Translations under genes and position numbers: made by a program
Notes under the pieces: model-generated
The model's input: the letters and a program-made list of their open reading frames with translations, nothing else
What the model was told of the DNA's origin: nothing
Database searches by the model: none
In this document: piece after piece, positions 28,609-36,940 of the stretch
Position numbering within the stretch: position 1 is the stretch's first letter
How the letters are laid out: the number at the start of each line of letters is the position of its first letter
Assembly: GCF_001598815.1 (NCBI RefSeq)
Contig: NZ_BCZQ01000019.1
Location: 62,001-126,000 of the forward strand
Reading direction: 5' to 3'
Source: Sphingopyxis terrae subsp. terrae NBRC 15098
GTDB lineage: Bacteria; Pseudomonadota; Alphaproteobacteria; Sphingomonadales; Sphingomonadaceae
Length of the DNA stretch: 64,000 nucleotides

Positions 28609-30255
28609 TCAGTTGGTCCAGTAGATATAGTCCTGCCCGTCCTTCCACGGCGCGTTGAGCGGCACGTCGATCCGCACCGGCCCCTCGATCAGCCCCGGCC
28701 AGATCGGCTTGGCCATCCCCTTGTTCTGCGCCTCGATCATCGCGCGAAGCTGCGCGACGCGCTGCGGCTCCTGCGCCGACACGTCATGCTGTTCGGTCGG
28801 ATCGACGGCGAGATTATAGAGGCGAACCTTTTCGGGCCGCTTCGTCACCTGCAATTTCCAGTCGCCAGCGCGCACGACGCGATAATCGCCCGAACGCCAG
28901 TACATCGCCTGGCGATGCGCCGGCCCGGCCAGGATATTCTGGCTGTCGACGATGCGATCGGTCGGCACCTTCGCCCCCGCCGCGGCGGCGATCGTCGAAT
29001 AGATGTCGATATGCCCGGTCACGTCGGCACGGGCAGACCCCGGCGCGATATGGCCCGGCCAGCGCATGAAGAAGGGGGTGCGGATGCCGCCCTCGAAAAA
29101 GGTCGCCTTCCATCCCCGATAGGGCGCATTGAGGTGCGGGATGCCATTGTACCAGGCCCCGCCATTGTCGCTGGTGAAGATGACGAGCGTATTGTCGTCG
29201 ATCCCCGCCTGCTTGAGCTTCGCCATGACATCGCCGATGCGGCGGTCGAGCTGCGCGATCATCGCTCCGTAAACGCGCGTCTTGTGGTCCTTGATCTGCG
29301 GCAGCCGGTCATATTCCTCGCGCGTTGCCTGCAACGGCGTGTGCGGCGCATTGAACGCCAGATACATGAAGAAGGGCCGGTTCTTGTTCGCGTCGATCGC
29401 CTTTTCGGCTTCGGCGGCGAAATAGTCGGTCATATGCCCCTGGGGATGAAAGCGCTTGCCGCCGTTGAAAGTTACGGCATGGCGCAGATTCGCCCAGATG
29501 AAACGGTCGATCGGATCCCACGGCAGCTTGGCGTTGACCGTATCGGGATCGTCGTCGGGCAGGAATTTCGCGCCCCCCGCCAGAATCGCGAGGCTTTCGT
29601 CGAAACCCTGCGCATTGGGCTGCAAGCGCGGCGCTTCGCCCAGATGCCATTTGCCGATGTGGATGGTGTGATATCCCGCCGCCTTCACCGCCTCGGCGAT
29701 GGTGATCTCGCTCGGCGGGACGCCCATGTCGGGATAGTCGGGGATATCGTCGGTGATCAGTTCCTTGTGGAATACGGCCTTCAGCGGACCAAGGCCGCCG
29801 CCATGCGCCAGATTCTCGGCAAAGGCGGTCGGCACCGCGGTAAATTCGAAACCGAAGCGCGTCGGATAGCGGCCGGTCATCATCGCCGCGCGCGACGGCG
29901 AACAGGTGGCGTTCGCGGCATAGGCAGTGGTGAAGTTCAGCCCCTGACGTGCCAGCGCGTCGATGTTGGGCGTCTTGACGATCCCGCCTGCAACGCCGCC
30001 GCCGTTCAGGCTGATATCGTTCCAGCCCAGATCGTCGGCGACGATCAGGATGATGTTGGGCGGACGCTTGGTCCCCGGCGCGGTGACGGGGGCCGCACCC
30101 GGCCCCTGCTGCCAGACTACGGCGTGGTTCGGCTGCACCGGGTCGCGCCAGTCCTGGATCATCCCGGGCAGACGATATTTATTCTCCTGAAAGCCCCAAT
30201 AGCCGCCCGCGCCGATCAGCGCGACGACGCCCAATGCAATCCAGCGTTTCTTCAT
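28609..30255 (-). CDS. arylsulfatase-type sulfatase (Cys-type)
   Basis: A 548-residue sulfatase of the alkaline-phosphatase superfamily. IILIVADDLGWND holds the metal-binding aspartates and Cys118 in CSPSRAAMMTGR is the residue converted to formylglycine; HIGKWHLG and IFTSDNGG supply further active-site residues. An N-terminal hydrophobic segment (WIALGVVALIGAGGYWGF) acts as export signal or membrane anchor, so it works in the periplasm. It follows the DUF1330-like membrane protein by 19 bp and belongs to the leftward arm of the TetR-linked divergent promoter. The sulfate ester it cleaves is unknown. Confidence 0.9.
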   Translation of the reverse strand: MKKRWIALGVVALIGAGGYWGFQENKYRLPGMIQDWRDPVQPNHAVVWQQGPGAAPVTAPGTKRPPNIILIVADDLGWNDISLNGGGVAGGIVKTPNIDALARQGLNFTTAYAANATCSPSRAAMMTGRYPTRFGFEFTAVPTAFAENLAHGGGLGPLKAVFHKELITDDIPDYPDMGVPPSEITIAEAVKAAGYHTIHIGKWHLGEAPRLQPNAQGFDESLAILAGGAKFLPDDDPDTVNAKLPWDPIDRFIWANLRHAVTFNGGKRFHPQGHMTDYFAAEAEKAIDANKNRPFFMYLAFNAPHTPLQATREEYDRLPQIKDHKTRVYGAMIAQLDRRIGDVMAKLKQAGIDDNTLVIFTSDNGGAWYNGIPHLNAPYRGWKATFFEGGIRTPFFMRWPGHIAPGSARADVTGHIDIYSTIAAAAGAKVPTDRIVDSQNILAGPAHRQAMYWRSGDYRVVRAGDWKLQVTKRPEKVRLYNLAVDPTEQHDVSAQEPQRVAQLRAMIEAQNKGMAKPIWPGLIEGPVRIDVPLNAPWKDGQDYIYWTN

Positions 30256-30274
30256 CGGTCCCCTCCGGCCCCCT

Positions 30275-30922
30275 CTAAGCCCATGTCAAAAGCGCGATAT
30301 GCGCAAGCGCCGCAGCGAGTGCGAGCCCCAGCCCCACTGTGACCCGCGGGCTGGCATAAAAGGCGATCTGTCGCTGCGTCGGGAAAGAGAAGGTCGTCTC
30401 GATCCCCAGCGTCTTGTTCGGATGCACGGCGCGAAAGGCCGGATCGGCCGCCATGCGGATCAGGTCGCGGCGGCTGCGGTATCGCATCGTGCCGACCAGC
30501 GACCAGCCGGGGTCGGCGGGTGTGTTCCACGCGTCGATATAGCCGCCGACCTTGGCGCCGACATAGAGCGGATGCCCGCCGCGCGCGATCAGCCCGCGCA
30601 CGAAGGGGTCCGAATAGCGGCGCAGCCATTCGCTGCCCGCGCGCGTTTCGCCGCTGGCGGGATCGGTGATCTGGCCGGGCCGCGTGCGGACAAGATTGAC
30701 CATGACGAATTCGCGCCCGTCGTCGTCCTCCAGAAAGGCGCGCAGGCGGGCGCTGTCGTTGCCCGTTTCCTCCATGCGATCGCCCAGCGTGCCCAGAAAA
30801 GCGTCGATCTCGGCGCGCGTCAGCGGGCGGCGGAACCCGTCGTAGAACAGCAGGAAGGCGAGCCAGAGCAGCAACGCGCCCGCCCAAATCGCGCCGACAA
30901 GAAAAGCCTGCTCCCCCATCAT
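30275..30922 (-). CDS. DUF1330-like membrane protein
   Basis: A 215-residue protein with an N-terminal membrane helix (AFLVGAIWAGALLLWLAFLLFY), a soluble domain and a C-terminal helix (VTVGLGLALAAALAHIALLTW). The soluble part (REFVMVNLVRTRPGQ, RYSDPFVRGLIARGGHPLYVGAKVGG, LVGTMRYRSRRDLIRMAADPAFRAVHPNK) looks like the dimeric alpha/beta barrel of DUF1330 or NIPSNAP-like proteins, here tethered to the membrane. No catalytic role is known for such domains. First gene of the leftward sulfatase unit, directly after a TTGGCA-N7-TGTCAT operator-like site. Confidence 0.7.
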   Translation of the reverse strand: MMGEQAFLVGAIWAGALLLWLAFLLFYDGFRRPLTRAEIDAFLGTLGDRMEETGNDSARLRAFLEDDDGREFVMVNLVRTRPGQITDPASGETRAGSEWLRRYSDPFVRGLIARGGHPLYVGAKVGGYIDAWNTPADPGWSLVGTMRYRSRRDLIRMAADPAFRAVHPNKTLGIETTFSFPTQRQIAFYASPRVTVGLGLALAAALAHIALLTWA

Positions 30923-30952
30923 CCCCCCGACTCTTCGGTTGCCCCGAAACTA

Positions 30953-30978
30953 TTGGCACTATATGTGTCATTATATCG
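30953..30978. promoter_or_regulatory. putative TetR operator between the DUF1330-like gene and tetR
   Basis: TTGGCA-N7-TGTCAT directly followed by TATATCGG. The same arrangement, TTGGCA-N7-TGCCAA followed by TATATCGG, is found at 35403 upstream of the GST/sulfatase unit. The site lies in the divergent gap between the two arms of the sulfatase locus. Confidence 0.6.
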
Positions 30979-31044
30979 GGCGCGGCGCAAGATGCTTCGA
31001 AGCGGGCATTGACCACGGCGCCAAGCTGCGCCAGCGGGGAGGAC

Positions 31045-31689
31045 ATGACGACAACGGCGAAAGCGGAGGGCGAGGCAAAGGCGAATCCGGCAAGCGTGAC
31101 GCCCCGGATCGATGGTCGGCGCGAACGCAGCCGGTCGAGCCACAAGCGCATCGTCAAGGCGATGATGGAACTGATCGCCGGCGGCGACCTGATGCCCAGC
31201 GCGGCGCGCGTCGCCGACGAAGCCGGGATCGGCATTCGTACCGTCTTCCGCCATTTCGACGATATGGATTCGCTCTATAGCGAGATTTCGGCGACGATCG
31301 CCGAACGGGTGATGCCGATCGTCACCGCCCCCTATCTCGACAAGGACTGGCGTGCGAACATGCGCGACCTCGCCCGCCGCCGCGTCCGCGTGTTCGAGGC
31401 GATGCTGCCGTTCCGGCTCGCCGCCAATATCAAACGCTACCAGTCGCCCTTTCTGATGGCCGAATATGGCCGCGTCATCACGGTCGAGCGCGAACTGGTG
31501 ATGCGCCTGCTGCCCGCGCCTGTCCTTGCGAACAAGGTGGCGGCGGAGGCGCTATGTGCCACCCTCTCCTTCCAGAACTGGCGCGCGCTGCGGCACGACC
31601 AGGGCCTGCCGGCCGAAGAAGCGGGGACCGTCACCGCGCATATGGTCGAAGCCCTGCTTGCCGCGCTTCCGCAAGGCGGCGATCGGTGA
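31045..31689 (+). CDS. TetR/AcrR-family transcriptional regulator
   Basis: A 214-residue regulator. The N-terminal helix-turn-helix region RIVKAMMELIAGGDLMPSAARVADEAGIGIRTVFRHFDDMDSLYSEI is typical TetR; the C-terminal part is a helical ligand domain. GGGGAGG sits before the ATG at 31045. It is divergent from the DUF1330-like/sulfatase unit and overlaps the GTG start of the formylglycine-generating enzyme (GTGA), so it is co-expressed with sulfatase maturation. It probably represses the motif at 30953 and 35403. Confidence 0.85.
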   Translation: MTTTAKAEGEAKANPASVTPRIDGRRERSRSSHKRIVKAMMELIAGGDLMPSAARVADEAGIGIRTVFRHFDDMDSLYSEISATIAERVMPIVTAPYLDKDWRANMRDLARRRVRVFEAMLPFRLAANIKRYQSPFLMAEYGRVITVERELVMRLLPAPVLANKVAAEALCATLSFQNWRALRHDQGLPAEEAGTVTAHMVEALLAALPQGGDR

Positions 31690-32624
31690 AGCGCAGCGCA
31701 GCGCTGATCGCTTTCGCCGCACTGGGCGCCCTGGCCGCATGCGGCGCCAAAAAGACCGAACAGCATGCCGAGGCGCGGACCCCGACCTGCCCGCCGATGC
31801 CGGCGCGCGACTATGTCTGGATACCCGGCGCGACCTTCACCATGGGCGCCGACGCGACGCTGCCCGAAGAGGCACCGGCGCGCGAGGTTTCGGTCAAGGG
31901 CTTCTGGATGGCGACGCATGAGGTGACGAACGCCGAATTCGCCGAATTCGTGAAGGCGACCGGCTACAAGACGCTTGCCGAGAAAGACCCGCCGAAACTG
32001 CCCGGCGCGCCGCCCGACATGCTGATCCCCGGTTCGGCGGTGTTTACCGCGCCGACCGACGGCAATCCCAACTGGTGGCGCTGGGTCGTCGGGGCCGAAT
32101 GGCGGCATCCCGAAGGGCCGAAGACCGGCATCGCCGGCCGCGACCGCGATCCGGTGGTCCAGGTCGGTTACGACGACGCGCTCGCCTATGCGCGCTGGAA
32201 GGGCAAGGCGCTGCCCGACGAGGCGCAATGGGAGCTTGCCGCCGCAACCGGCGGCGCGCGGCGCGATGTCCCTGTCGATGCAAACGGCAAGCCGACCGCC
32301 AACTATTATCAGGGCGTCTTCCCGGTCCGCGACCTCGGCACCGACGGCTTCAAGAGCCGCGCGCCCGTCGCCTGCTTCCCCGCCGACAAGCACGGCGTCC
32401 ACGACCTGATCGGCAATGTCTGGGAATGGACGGCAAGCGCGACCGACCCCGACCGCAATGTTATCAAGGGCGGCAGCTTTCTGTGCGCGGCAAATTATTG
32501 CGCGCGCTATCGCGCCGCCGCCCGCCAGTTTCAGGAACGCTCGCTAGGTACCGATCATGTCGGCATTCGCCTGATCGACACGGCGCGCCCGCCGCCGCCG
32601 GACGAAAAGCCACACGAGGGCTGA
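31686..32624 (+). CDS. formylglycine-generating enzyme, lipoprotein form
   Basis: A 312-residue FGE-sulfatase family protein. The domain begins YVWIPGATFTMGADA and contains the catalytic pair Cys267/Cys272 in GGSFLCAANYCARYRAAAR, the same C-x4-C spacing as proven formylglycine-generating enzymes, plus HGVHDLIGNVWEWT. It should oxidise the active-site cysteine of the two neighbouring Cys-type sulfatases. Unusually, the N-terminus is a lipoprotein signal (AALGALAAC, lipid Cys19), placing it outside the cytoplasmic membrane. The GTG start overlaps the tetR stop. Its last 81 bp overlap the 3' end of the convergent second sulfatase gene. Confidence 0.88.
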   Translation: MKRSAALIAFAALGALAACGAKKTEQHAEARTPTCPPMPARDYVWIPGATFTMGADATLPEEAPAREVSVKGFWMATHEVTNAEFAEFVKATGYKTLAEKDPPKLPGAPPDMLIPGSAVFTAPTDGNPNWWRWVVGAEWRHPEGPKTGIAGRDRDPVVQVGYDDALAYARWKGKALPDEAQWELAAATGGARRDVPVDANGKPTANYYQGVFPVRDLGTDGFKSRAPVACFPADKHGVHDLIGNVWEWTASATDPDRNVIKGGSFLCAANYCARYRAAARQFQERSLGTDHVGIRLIDTARPPPPDEKPHEG

Positions 32625-34376
32625 CAGCGCGACGATCGCCCCGCCGAGAATCAGTCCGGCCTGAATCGCCCGCTTGCGGCCCTGTTGCCGCCACGCATAA
32701 AGGTTGATCTGTTCGTCGGCGGTGTAGCCCGCCGGCATTTCGAGCACCTGGTTGGTCTTGGCGAACGCCGCATAATCGGCCTTCATCGCCGCAAAACGAT
32801 CGGGCATCGCGGCGGCCAGATCGTGCGTTTCGCCGGGATCGCCGGCGATGTCGAACAGCCGCCATTGACCATCGCCCGTCGGCGGCAGATTGCGCACCAG
32901 CTTGTAATCGCCCCGGAACAGCGCGGCATTGCCCGACAGTTCATACCCGATCGGCGCGTCGCCATGAACGCTGCCTGCGCCGCCCGCCAGCATCGGCACC
33001 AGACTGCGCCCCGCGATCGGCTCGACCGTCCGCCCGCCCCAGCTGCCGCCGTGACCCGGCACGCCGGCGAGGTCGGTCAGCGTCGGGACGATGTCGGTGA
33101 CATGCGCGAGCCCGTTCGAGATCGCGCCCGCGCGCACCTGCGGATGGCCGGGCCAGGCGATGATCAGCGGGACGCGCAGCCCGCCCTCGGTCGCGCTGAA
33201 CTTGTATCCCGACAGCGGCGCCGCCGCGGCGCTCGCCCAGCCGGGGCCGATGGCGCTGAAGCTGTGGCGGCGGCCGATGTTGCCGATCGAGGTGTCATAC
33301 TCCATCCCCAGGAACAGCCGGTTGCGCAGCCGGTTATAGGGGTTGGTCGGTTCGGGGCCATTGTCCGACAGAAAGACGAAGATCGTATTGTCGTAATCGC
33401 CCGTCGCCTTCAGATGCGCGACAAGGCGCCCGATCTCGCGGTCGGCGGCGGTCGCCATCCCGGCATAGGCCTGCATGACGCGGATCGCCGCCTTGCGTTC
33501 GTCGCCGTCCAGCTTTTGCCAGTCGGGCGTCGTCGCCATCGTCACCATCGGCGCGCCCGCGGGCATGATGCCGAGCGCCGCGGCGCGCTTGGCCCGTGCG
33601 GCGCGCAGTGCGGTCCAGCCTTCGCGGTACATCGCCTGATAGCGCGCGATATCGCTGTCGGGCGCCTGCACCGGAATATGGTTGGCAAGGAAATTGACCG
33701 ACGCGAAAAACGGCTTTCCGCTCGCGCGGTCGGCGTCGATATAATCGATCATCTTCTGGACGACGAAGCGCGACGAATAATAATCCTTGGGCAGCACCCC
33801 CGGCTTGCCATTGTCGGTCCAGTTCGCCTTGTCATACAGGCCCTTGATCGGCTCCTGATCGAAATTGTCGGCGCCCGCATCGGCCAGGCTGAAGGCGCGA
33901 TCATAGCCGCGCGCTTCGGGAAGCCGCGTCGGATCGCTGCCCAGATGCCATTTGCCGGTCAGATAGGTGCGATAGCCCGCCGCCTTCAGCATTTCCGCGA
34001 TCGTGACGACGCTGTGGTTCATCACCGTGTCGTACCCCGGCTTGCCACGGTGCGCGTCGGGGATCGTCTCGGGCATATTGCCCAGCCCGGCGCGGTGGTT
34101 CATCACCCCCGTCTGCAGCATCGCGCGCGTCGGCGAGCAGGACCCCGACACATGGAAATTGGAAAAGCGCATCCCGGCGTGGGCCAGCGCGTCGATGTTC
34201 GGCGTCGCGAATTCGGCCCCGAAGGCGCCGACATCCGAAAAGCCCCAGTCGTCGGCCAGCAGGATGACGATATTGGGGTGGCGCGGCGATGCGGGCGCGG
34301 TCGGCGCCGCGGTCTGCGCGGCCAGCGGCGCCGCGACCAGCGCGGCGGCGACCCCGGCGGCGAGCGCGCGCCTCAT
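32544..34376 (-). CDS. arylsulfatase-type sulfatase with C-terminal membrane anchor
   Basis: A 610-residue Cys-type sulfatase. After a signal peptide (ALAAGVAAALVAAPLAAQ), IVILLADDWGFSD carries the metal ligands and Cys80 in GSCSPTRAMLQTG is the formylglycine site; TGKWHLG and FLSDNGPEP complete the active site. A hydrophobic helix near the C-terminus (AGLILGGAIVALSALVWLF) followed by RRRR suggests anchoring in the inner membrane facing the periplasm. The ATG at 34376 overlaps the stop of the upstream GST-like gene. The 3' end overlaps the FGE gene by 81 bp on the opposite strand. Confidence 0.9.
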   Translation of the reverse strand: MRRALAAGVAAALVAAPLAAQTAAPTAPASPRHPNIVILLADDWGFSDVGAFGAEFATPNIDALAHAGMRFSNFHVSGSCSPTRAMLQTGVMNHRAGLGNMPETIPDAHRGKPGYDTVMNHSVVTIAEMLKAAGYRTYLTGKWHLGSDPTRLPEARGYDRAFSLADAGADNFDQEPIKGLYDKANWTDNGKPGVLPKDYYSSRFVVQKMIDYIDADRASGKPFFASVNFLANHIPVQAPDSDIARYQAMYREGWTALRAARAKRAAALGIMPAGAPMVTMATTPDWQKLDGDERKAAIRVMQAYAGMATAADREIGRLVAHLKATGDYDNTIFVFLSDNGPEPTNPYNRLRNRLFLGMEYDTSIGNIGRRHSFSAIGPGWASAAAAPLSGYKFSATEGGLRVPLIIAWPGHPQVRAGAISNGLAHVTDIVPTLTDLAGVPGHGGSWGGRTVEPIAGRSLVPMLAGGAGSVHGDAPIGYELSGNAALFRGDYKLVRNLPPTGDGQWRLFDIAGDPGETHDLAAAMPDRFAAMKADYAAFAKTNQVLEMPAGYTADEQINLYAWRQQGRKRAIQAGLILGGAIVALSALVWLFVRRRRARRVDQANADMIGT

Positions 34377-35386
34377 GCCGACACCAGCGCGGGCAGGCAG
34401 CCCGTCCGCTCGAGCAGCGGATCGACCACGCCGCGCGCCGCGTCGTTCAGCGCCGCGTAGCGCATGCGCAGGTCGGCAAGGCATTTCGCCTGATATTTGA
34501 ACACCCCCTGGTCATAGCCATGCCCCATCGCCTCGAAACGCATCATCGCCTCGCCCCTTTCCAGTGCCGCCGCATTCGCCCGCAAGAAGGGCAGATAGAC
34601 CGCGCCCGCCACCGCCAGCAGCGCCTCGACCACGGGCGACAGCGGCGCATCGGCCGCGTCCCATTCGCCGTCGATCCCCGACATGTCGTCGATGTGCGAA
34701 AGCCAGCGATAGGCAAAGGGATAGTCGGCGCGCATCATCGCCTGTGCCGTCGGATCGACGCCGAGCTGCGACAATTGGCCGAACAGGCCGAACTCGGCGA
34801 GCGACGGCCGCGTGCCGAACAGGCAGTGCCGGTCCTGGACATGCGTCTCCAGCGCCGCGAGCACCGCGCGGGTCGACGCTTCGATCAGCGGGAAGTTCGC
34901 GGGCGTGCAGCCGACGATCGCCATGCGCCCGACCTGCCGCTCGCGAAAGCTCGCCGCAAAGCGCTCGCGCTGTTCCGCCCCGCCGCCCTTGAACGCGTCG
35001 AAGGCCAGCCAGCGGCTCATCTGCAGCTGGTCGACCTCGGCCAGCCAGCGATAGCCGAACATCGCCTTGGTCAGCCATTCGTCGGCGAAATCCTCGATCA
35101 GATGCGCCAGAAAGGCGCGCGCGGGATCGGGCGGCACCACCGACCGGCTGCCCGGATGGCGATCCTCGAGCAGATAGAGGAGCGGGGTCGAATCATTGTG
35201 CCAGCTATCGTCGGGAAAGCGCACTACCGGGATCACCGGCGCGCGGACATGCGCCAGCGCCCCGCCCTGCGTCGCGGCGCCATGCACCCAGATATGCGGC
35301 AGGCGGCGATAGCGCATCGCCGCGCGAATCTTCATCGAATAGGGCGAACCCAGCGCGCCATGCACCTCATAAGGCCGTTCGTTCAC
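34373..35386 (-). CDS. glutathione S-transferase-like protein
   Basis: A 337-residue protein with a GST N-terminal thioredoxin-like domain (YEVHGALGSPYSMKIRAAMRYRRLPH, then VIPVVRFPDDSWHNDSTPLLYLLEDRHPG) and a long helical C-terminal domain (GTRPSLAEFGLFGQLSQLG). The conserved cis-proline region and the DST signature for glutathione binding are visible. It is longer than typical GSTs (about 220 residues), with an enlarged C-terminal part. The gene leads the leftward GST-sulfatase unit, and a TTGGCA-N7-TGCCAA palindrome lies 17 bp upstream of its start, suggesting TetR control. The substrate is unknown. Confidence 0.8.
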   Translation of the reverse strand: MNERPYEVHGALGSPYSMKIRAAMRYRRLPHIWVHGAATQGGALAHVRAPVIPVVRFPDDSWHNDSTPLLYLLEDRHPGSRSVVPPDPARAFLAHLIEDFADEWLTKAMFGYRWLAEVDQLQMSRWLAFDAFKGGGAEQRERFAASFRERQVGRMAIVGCTPANFPLIEASTRAVLAALETHVQDRHCLFGTRPSLAEFGLFGQLSQLGVDPTAQAMMRADYPFAYRWLSHIDDMSGIDGEWDAADAPLSPVVEALLAVAGAVYLPFLRANAAALERGEAMMRFEAMGHGYDQGVFKYQAKCLADLRMRYAALNDAARGVVDPLLERTGCLPALVSA

Positions 35387-35402
35387 CCGTCCCTCCCATG
35401 TT

Positions 35403-35428
35403 TTGGCATATGCTATGCCAATATATCG
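35403..35428. promoter_or_regulatory. putative TetR operator upstream of the GST/sulfatase unit
   Basis: TTGGCATA-TGC-TATGCCAA is a perfect 8-bp inverted repeat with 3-bp centre, followed by TATATCGG. It matches the architecture and flank of the site at 30953, 4.4 kb away next to the tetR gene. Confidence 0.65.
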
Positions 35429-35496
35429 GCGAGCGCAATGGGCGGCGTCCCCTCCCGCCGCACGGACGGATCAGCGGGCGCGGCGAGCGCGGCCCC

Positions 35497-36696
35497 TCAT
35501 TCGCGCGCCGCCGCCTCCGCCGCCCGCGCTTCGCGGGCCTTGCGCGCCTTGCGCCACGACGGGCGCGTCTTTACCGCGGCCACCCCGTCCGCCGCCTGCG
35601 CCGGCACCGCGCCGGTCAGCGGCACCGCGGGCGTCAGCGGCACCGCCGGCGTCGGCCGCCCCGCCGCCTCCTCGGCCTCGATCCACGCCAGATAGGCTTC
35701 GGGGATCGTATCGCCCGCCGCGACCCAGTCGGCCTCACCGGCAAAGCGCTGCGCCGGTTCGCCATCGACCGGCGGCCCGTCGAACATCTGCATCGGCCCG
35801 TGATAGGGCGCGTCATGGTCGCGCAGCGACACCATCGCGGTGCCCGGATCGTCCAGCTGCGCCGCGATCGCATCGGCCCCGCCCGCGTCGGCGGCGGCGA
35901 TCAGCGCGCGCTGCCGCTCGGCCAGCGCGAGCAGCGCCGCGTCGATCTCGGCCTGCGCCTGCGCGTCGAGCGCCACCCCGTCGAACCCCTCGATCAGCGC
36001 CGCGGCGTCATCCTGAGCCGCGACCCCATCCCCGTTCGTCCCGAGCGAAGTCGAGGGACCGTGGATCACCGTCCGCACCGTCGTCGTCGAAGCCTCGGCC
36101 AACGCGCCCGCGGCGTCCCCGACCTCTGCTCGTCCTGAGGAGCCGCGCAGCGGCGTCTCGAAGGACCCGGCCACCGCTCCCGCGACGCCCCCGACCTCCG
36201 CTCGTCCTGAGGAGCCGCGCAGCGGCGTCTCGAAGGACCCGGCCCCCGCGCTCGCCCGCGTCGAAAAATAGTTGATCACCGTCCGCTTGCCGCCCGCATC
36301 CTGCCCATAGTGCCGCAGGCAGAACATCAGCAGCGCGTCATTATGCTTGCGCCGAAACCCCATCAGCTTGCCCGCGACAAAGACGGGCACCAGATAGCCG
36401 TCGATCGCGCGTTCGAACGCGATATCCTTCAGCCGCGCGACCCCGAAATCGAGCGCCGCCTCCCACGCCCGCCGAAAGCTCTCCGCGCCGGGCGCGCGCC
36501 GCAGTGTATAGCAATTCGCCTGCGCCATATTGACCATGGCGGCGGCACGGCTGACCGACCCGGTATCGGCGAGCGCCGCGATAAACGCCCGCTGCCGCTC
36601 GGGCGTCCACCCGTCGTGCCGGTACTTGCGCGGCACCGGCGTAAAGTCGGGAAGCGGCGGCCGCGCCTCCTTCGCGATTGGGGTGCGGTTCTGCAT
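35497..36696 (-). CDS. hypothetical protein, HTH-like N-terminus, repeat-expanded middle
   Basis: A 399-residue protein of unknown function. Residues 25-120 (WTPERQRAFIAALADTGSVSRAAAMVNMAQANCYTLRRAPGAESFRRAWEAALDFGVARLKDIAFERAIDG) look like the helix-turn-helix of small-terminase-like proteins common in sphingomonads. The middle holds two 24-residue copies of SFETPLRGSSGRAEVG, encoded by palindromic repeat DNA, and a STSLGTNGD stretch encoded by another genome repeat. The C-terminus is alanine-rich with PAVPLT repeats and a basic tail. The repeats are in frame, so the gene tolerates them. It is upstream of, and transcribed away from, the restriction-modification genes. Confidence 0.6.
   Translation of the reverse strand: MQNRTPIAKEARPPLPDFTPVPRKYRHDGWTPERQRAFIAALADTGSVSRAAAMVNMAQANCYTLRRAPGAESFRRAWEAALDFGVARLKDIAFERAIDGYLVPVFVAGKLMGFRRKHNDALLMFCLRHYGQDAGGKRTVINYFSTRASAGAGSFETPLRGSSGRAEVGGVAGAVAGSFETPLRGSSGRAEVGDAAGALAEASTTTVRTVIHGPSTSLGTNGDGVAAQDDAAALIEGFDGVALDAQAQAEIDAALLALAERQRALIAAADAGGADAIAAQLDDPGTAMVSLRDHDAPYHGPMQMFDGPPVDGEPAQRFAGEADWVAAGDTIPEAYLAWIEAEEAAGRPTPAVPLTPAVPLTGAVPAQAADGVAAVKTRPSWRKARKAREARAAEAAARE
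36031..36060. repeat. short genome repeat (GAGCGAAGTCGAGGGAC type) inside a CDS
   Basis: CGTTCGTCCCGAGCGAAGTC followed by GAGGGAC resembles the arm of the large inverted repeat at 39717-39796 (CGTTCGTGTCGAGCGAAGTC followed by GAGACAC). A shortened relative occurs near 44266. It encodes GPSTSLGTN in the hypothetical protein on the minus strand. Confidence 0.55.
36117..36246. repeat. two in-frame tandem copies (72-bp period) of a REP-like palindrome
   Basis: The palindromic unit from GTCCTGAGGAGCCGC through GCGGCGTCTCGAAGGAC occurs at 36132 and 36204 with flanking sequence also repeated, period 72 bp (24 codons). Each can fold through GTCCT/AGGAC and GCCGC/GCGGC stems. Repeats of this style are usually intergenic in alphaproteobacteria; here both lie within a reading frame. 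Confidence 0.7.
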
Positions 36697-36771
36697 GATG
36701 CGTCCTCCTGTTAGCCAAACCGGACAGGATATGACGCGGCGGAGAAATGTAGGAAAGAGGTTTGTTTATGA

Positions 36772-36845
36772 TTTGTTCTATGTATTATTTGGACCGAATT
36801 CCTCGTTCACGCCCTATGGTTTGCAGGCCGCAGGAATAGAACAAA
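36772..36845. promoter_or_regulatory. spaced inverted repeat in the AT-rich leader of the methyltransferase
   Basis: TTTGTTCTAT (36772-36781) and ATAGAACAAA (36836-36845) are exact reverse complements 54 bp apart. They lie in the 244-bp AT-rich gap before the methyltransferase, where no controller gene is seen. A role in autoregulation of the restriction-modification genes is possible but unproven. Confidence 0.4.
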
Positions 36846-36940
36846 AAGAAAACAAAATGGACCAAACGGACCTTGATCCGGTGACATTGATGCCTTAGGC
36901 TCCTTGTTGTAAGGGCATGGCCAGTGGCCAAGGAACGATA

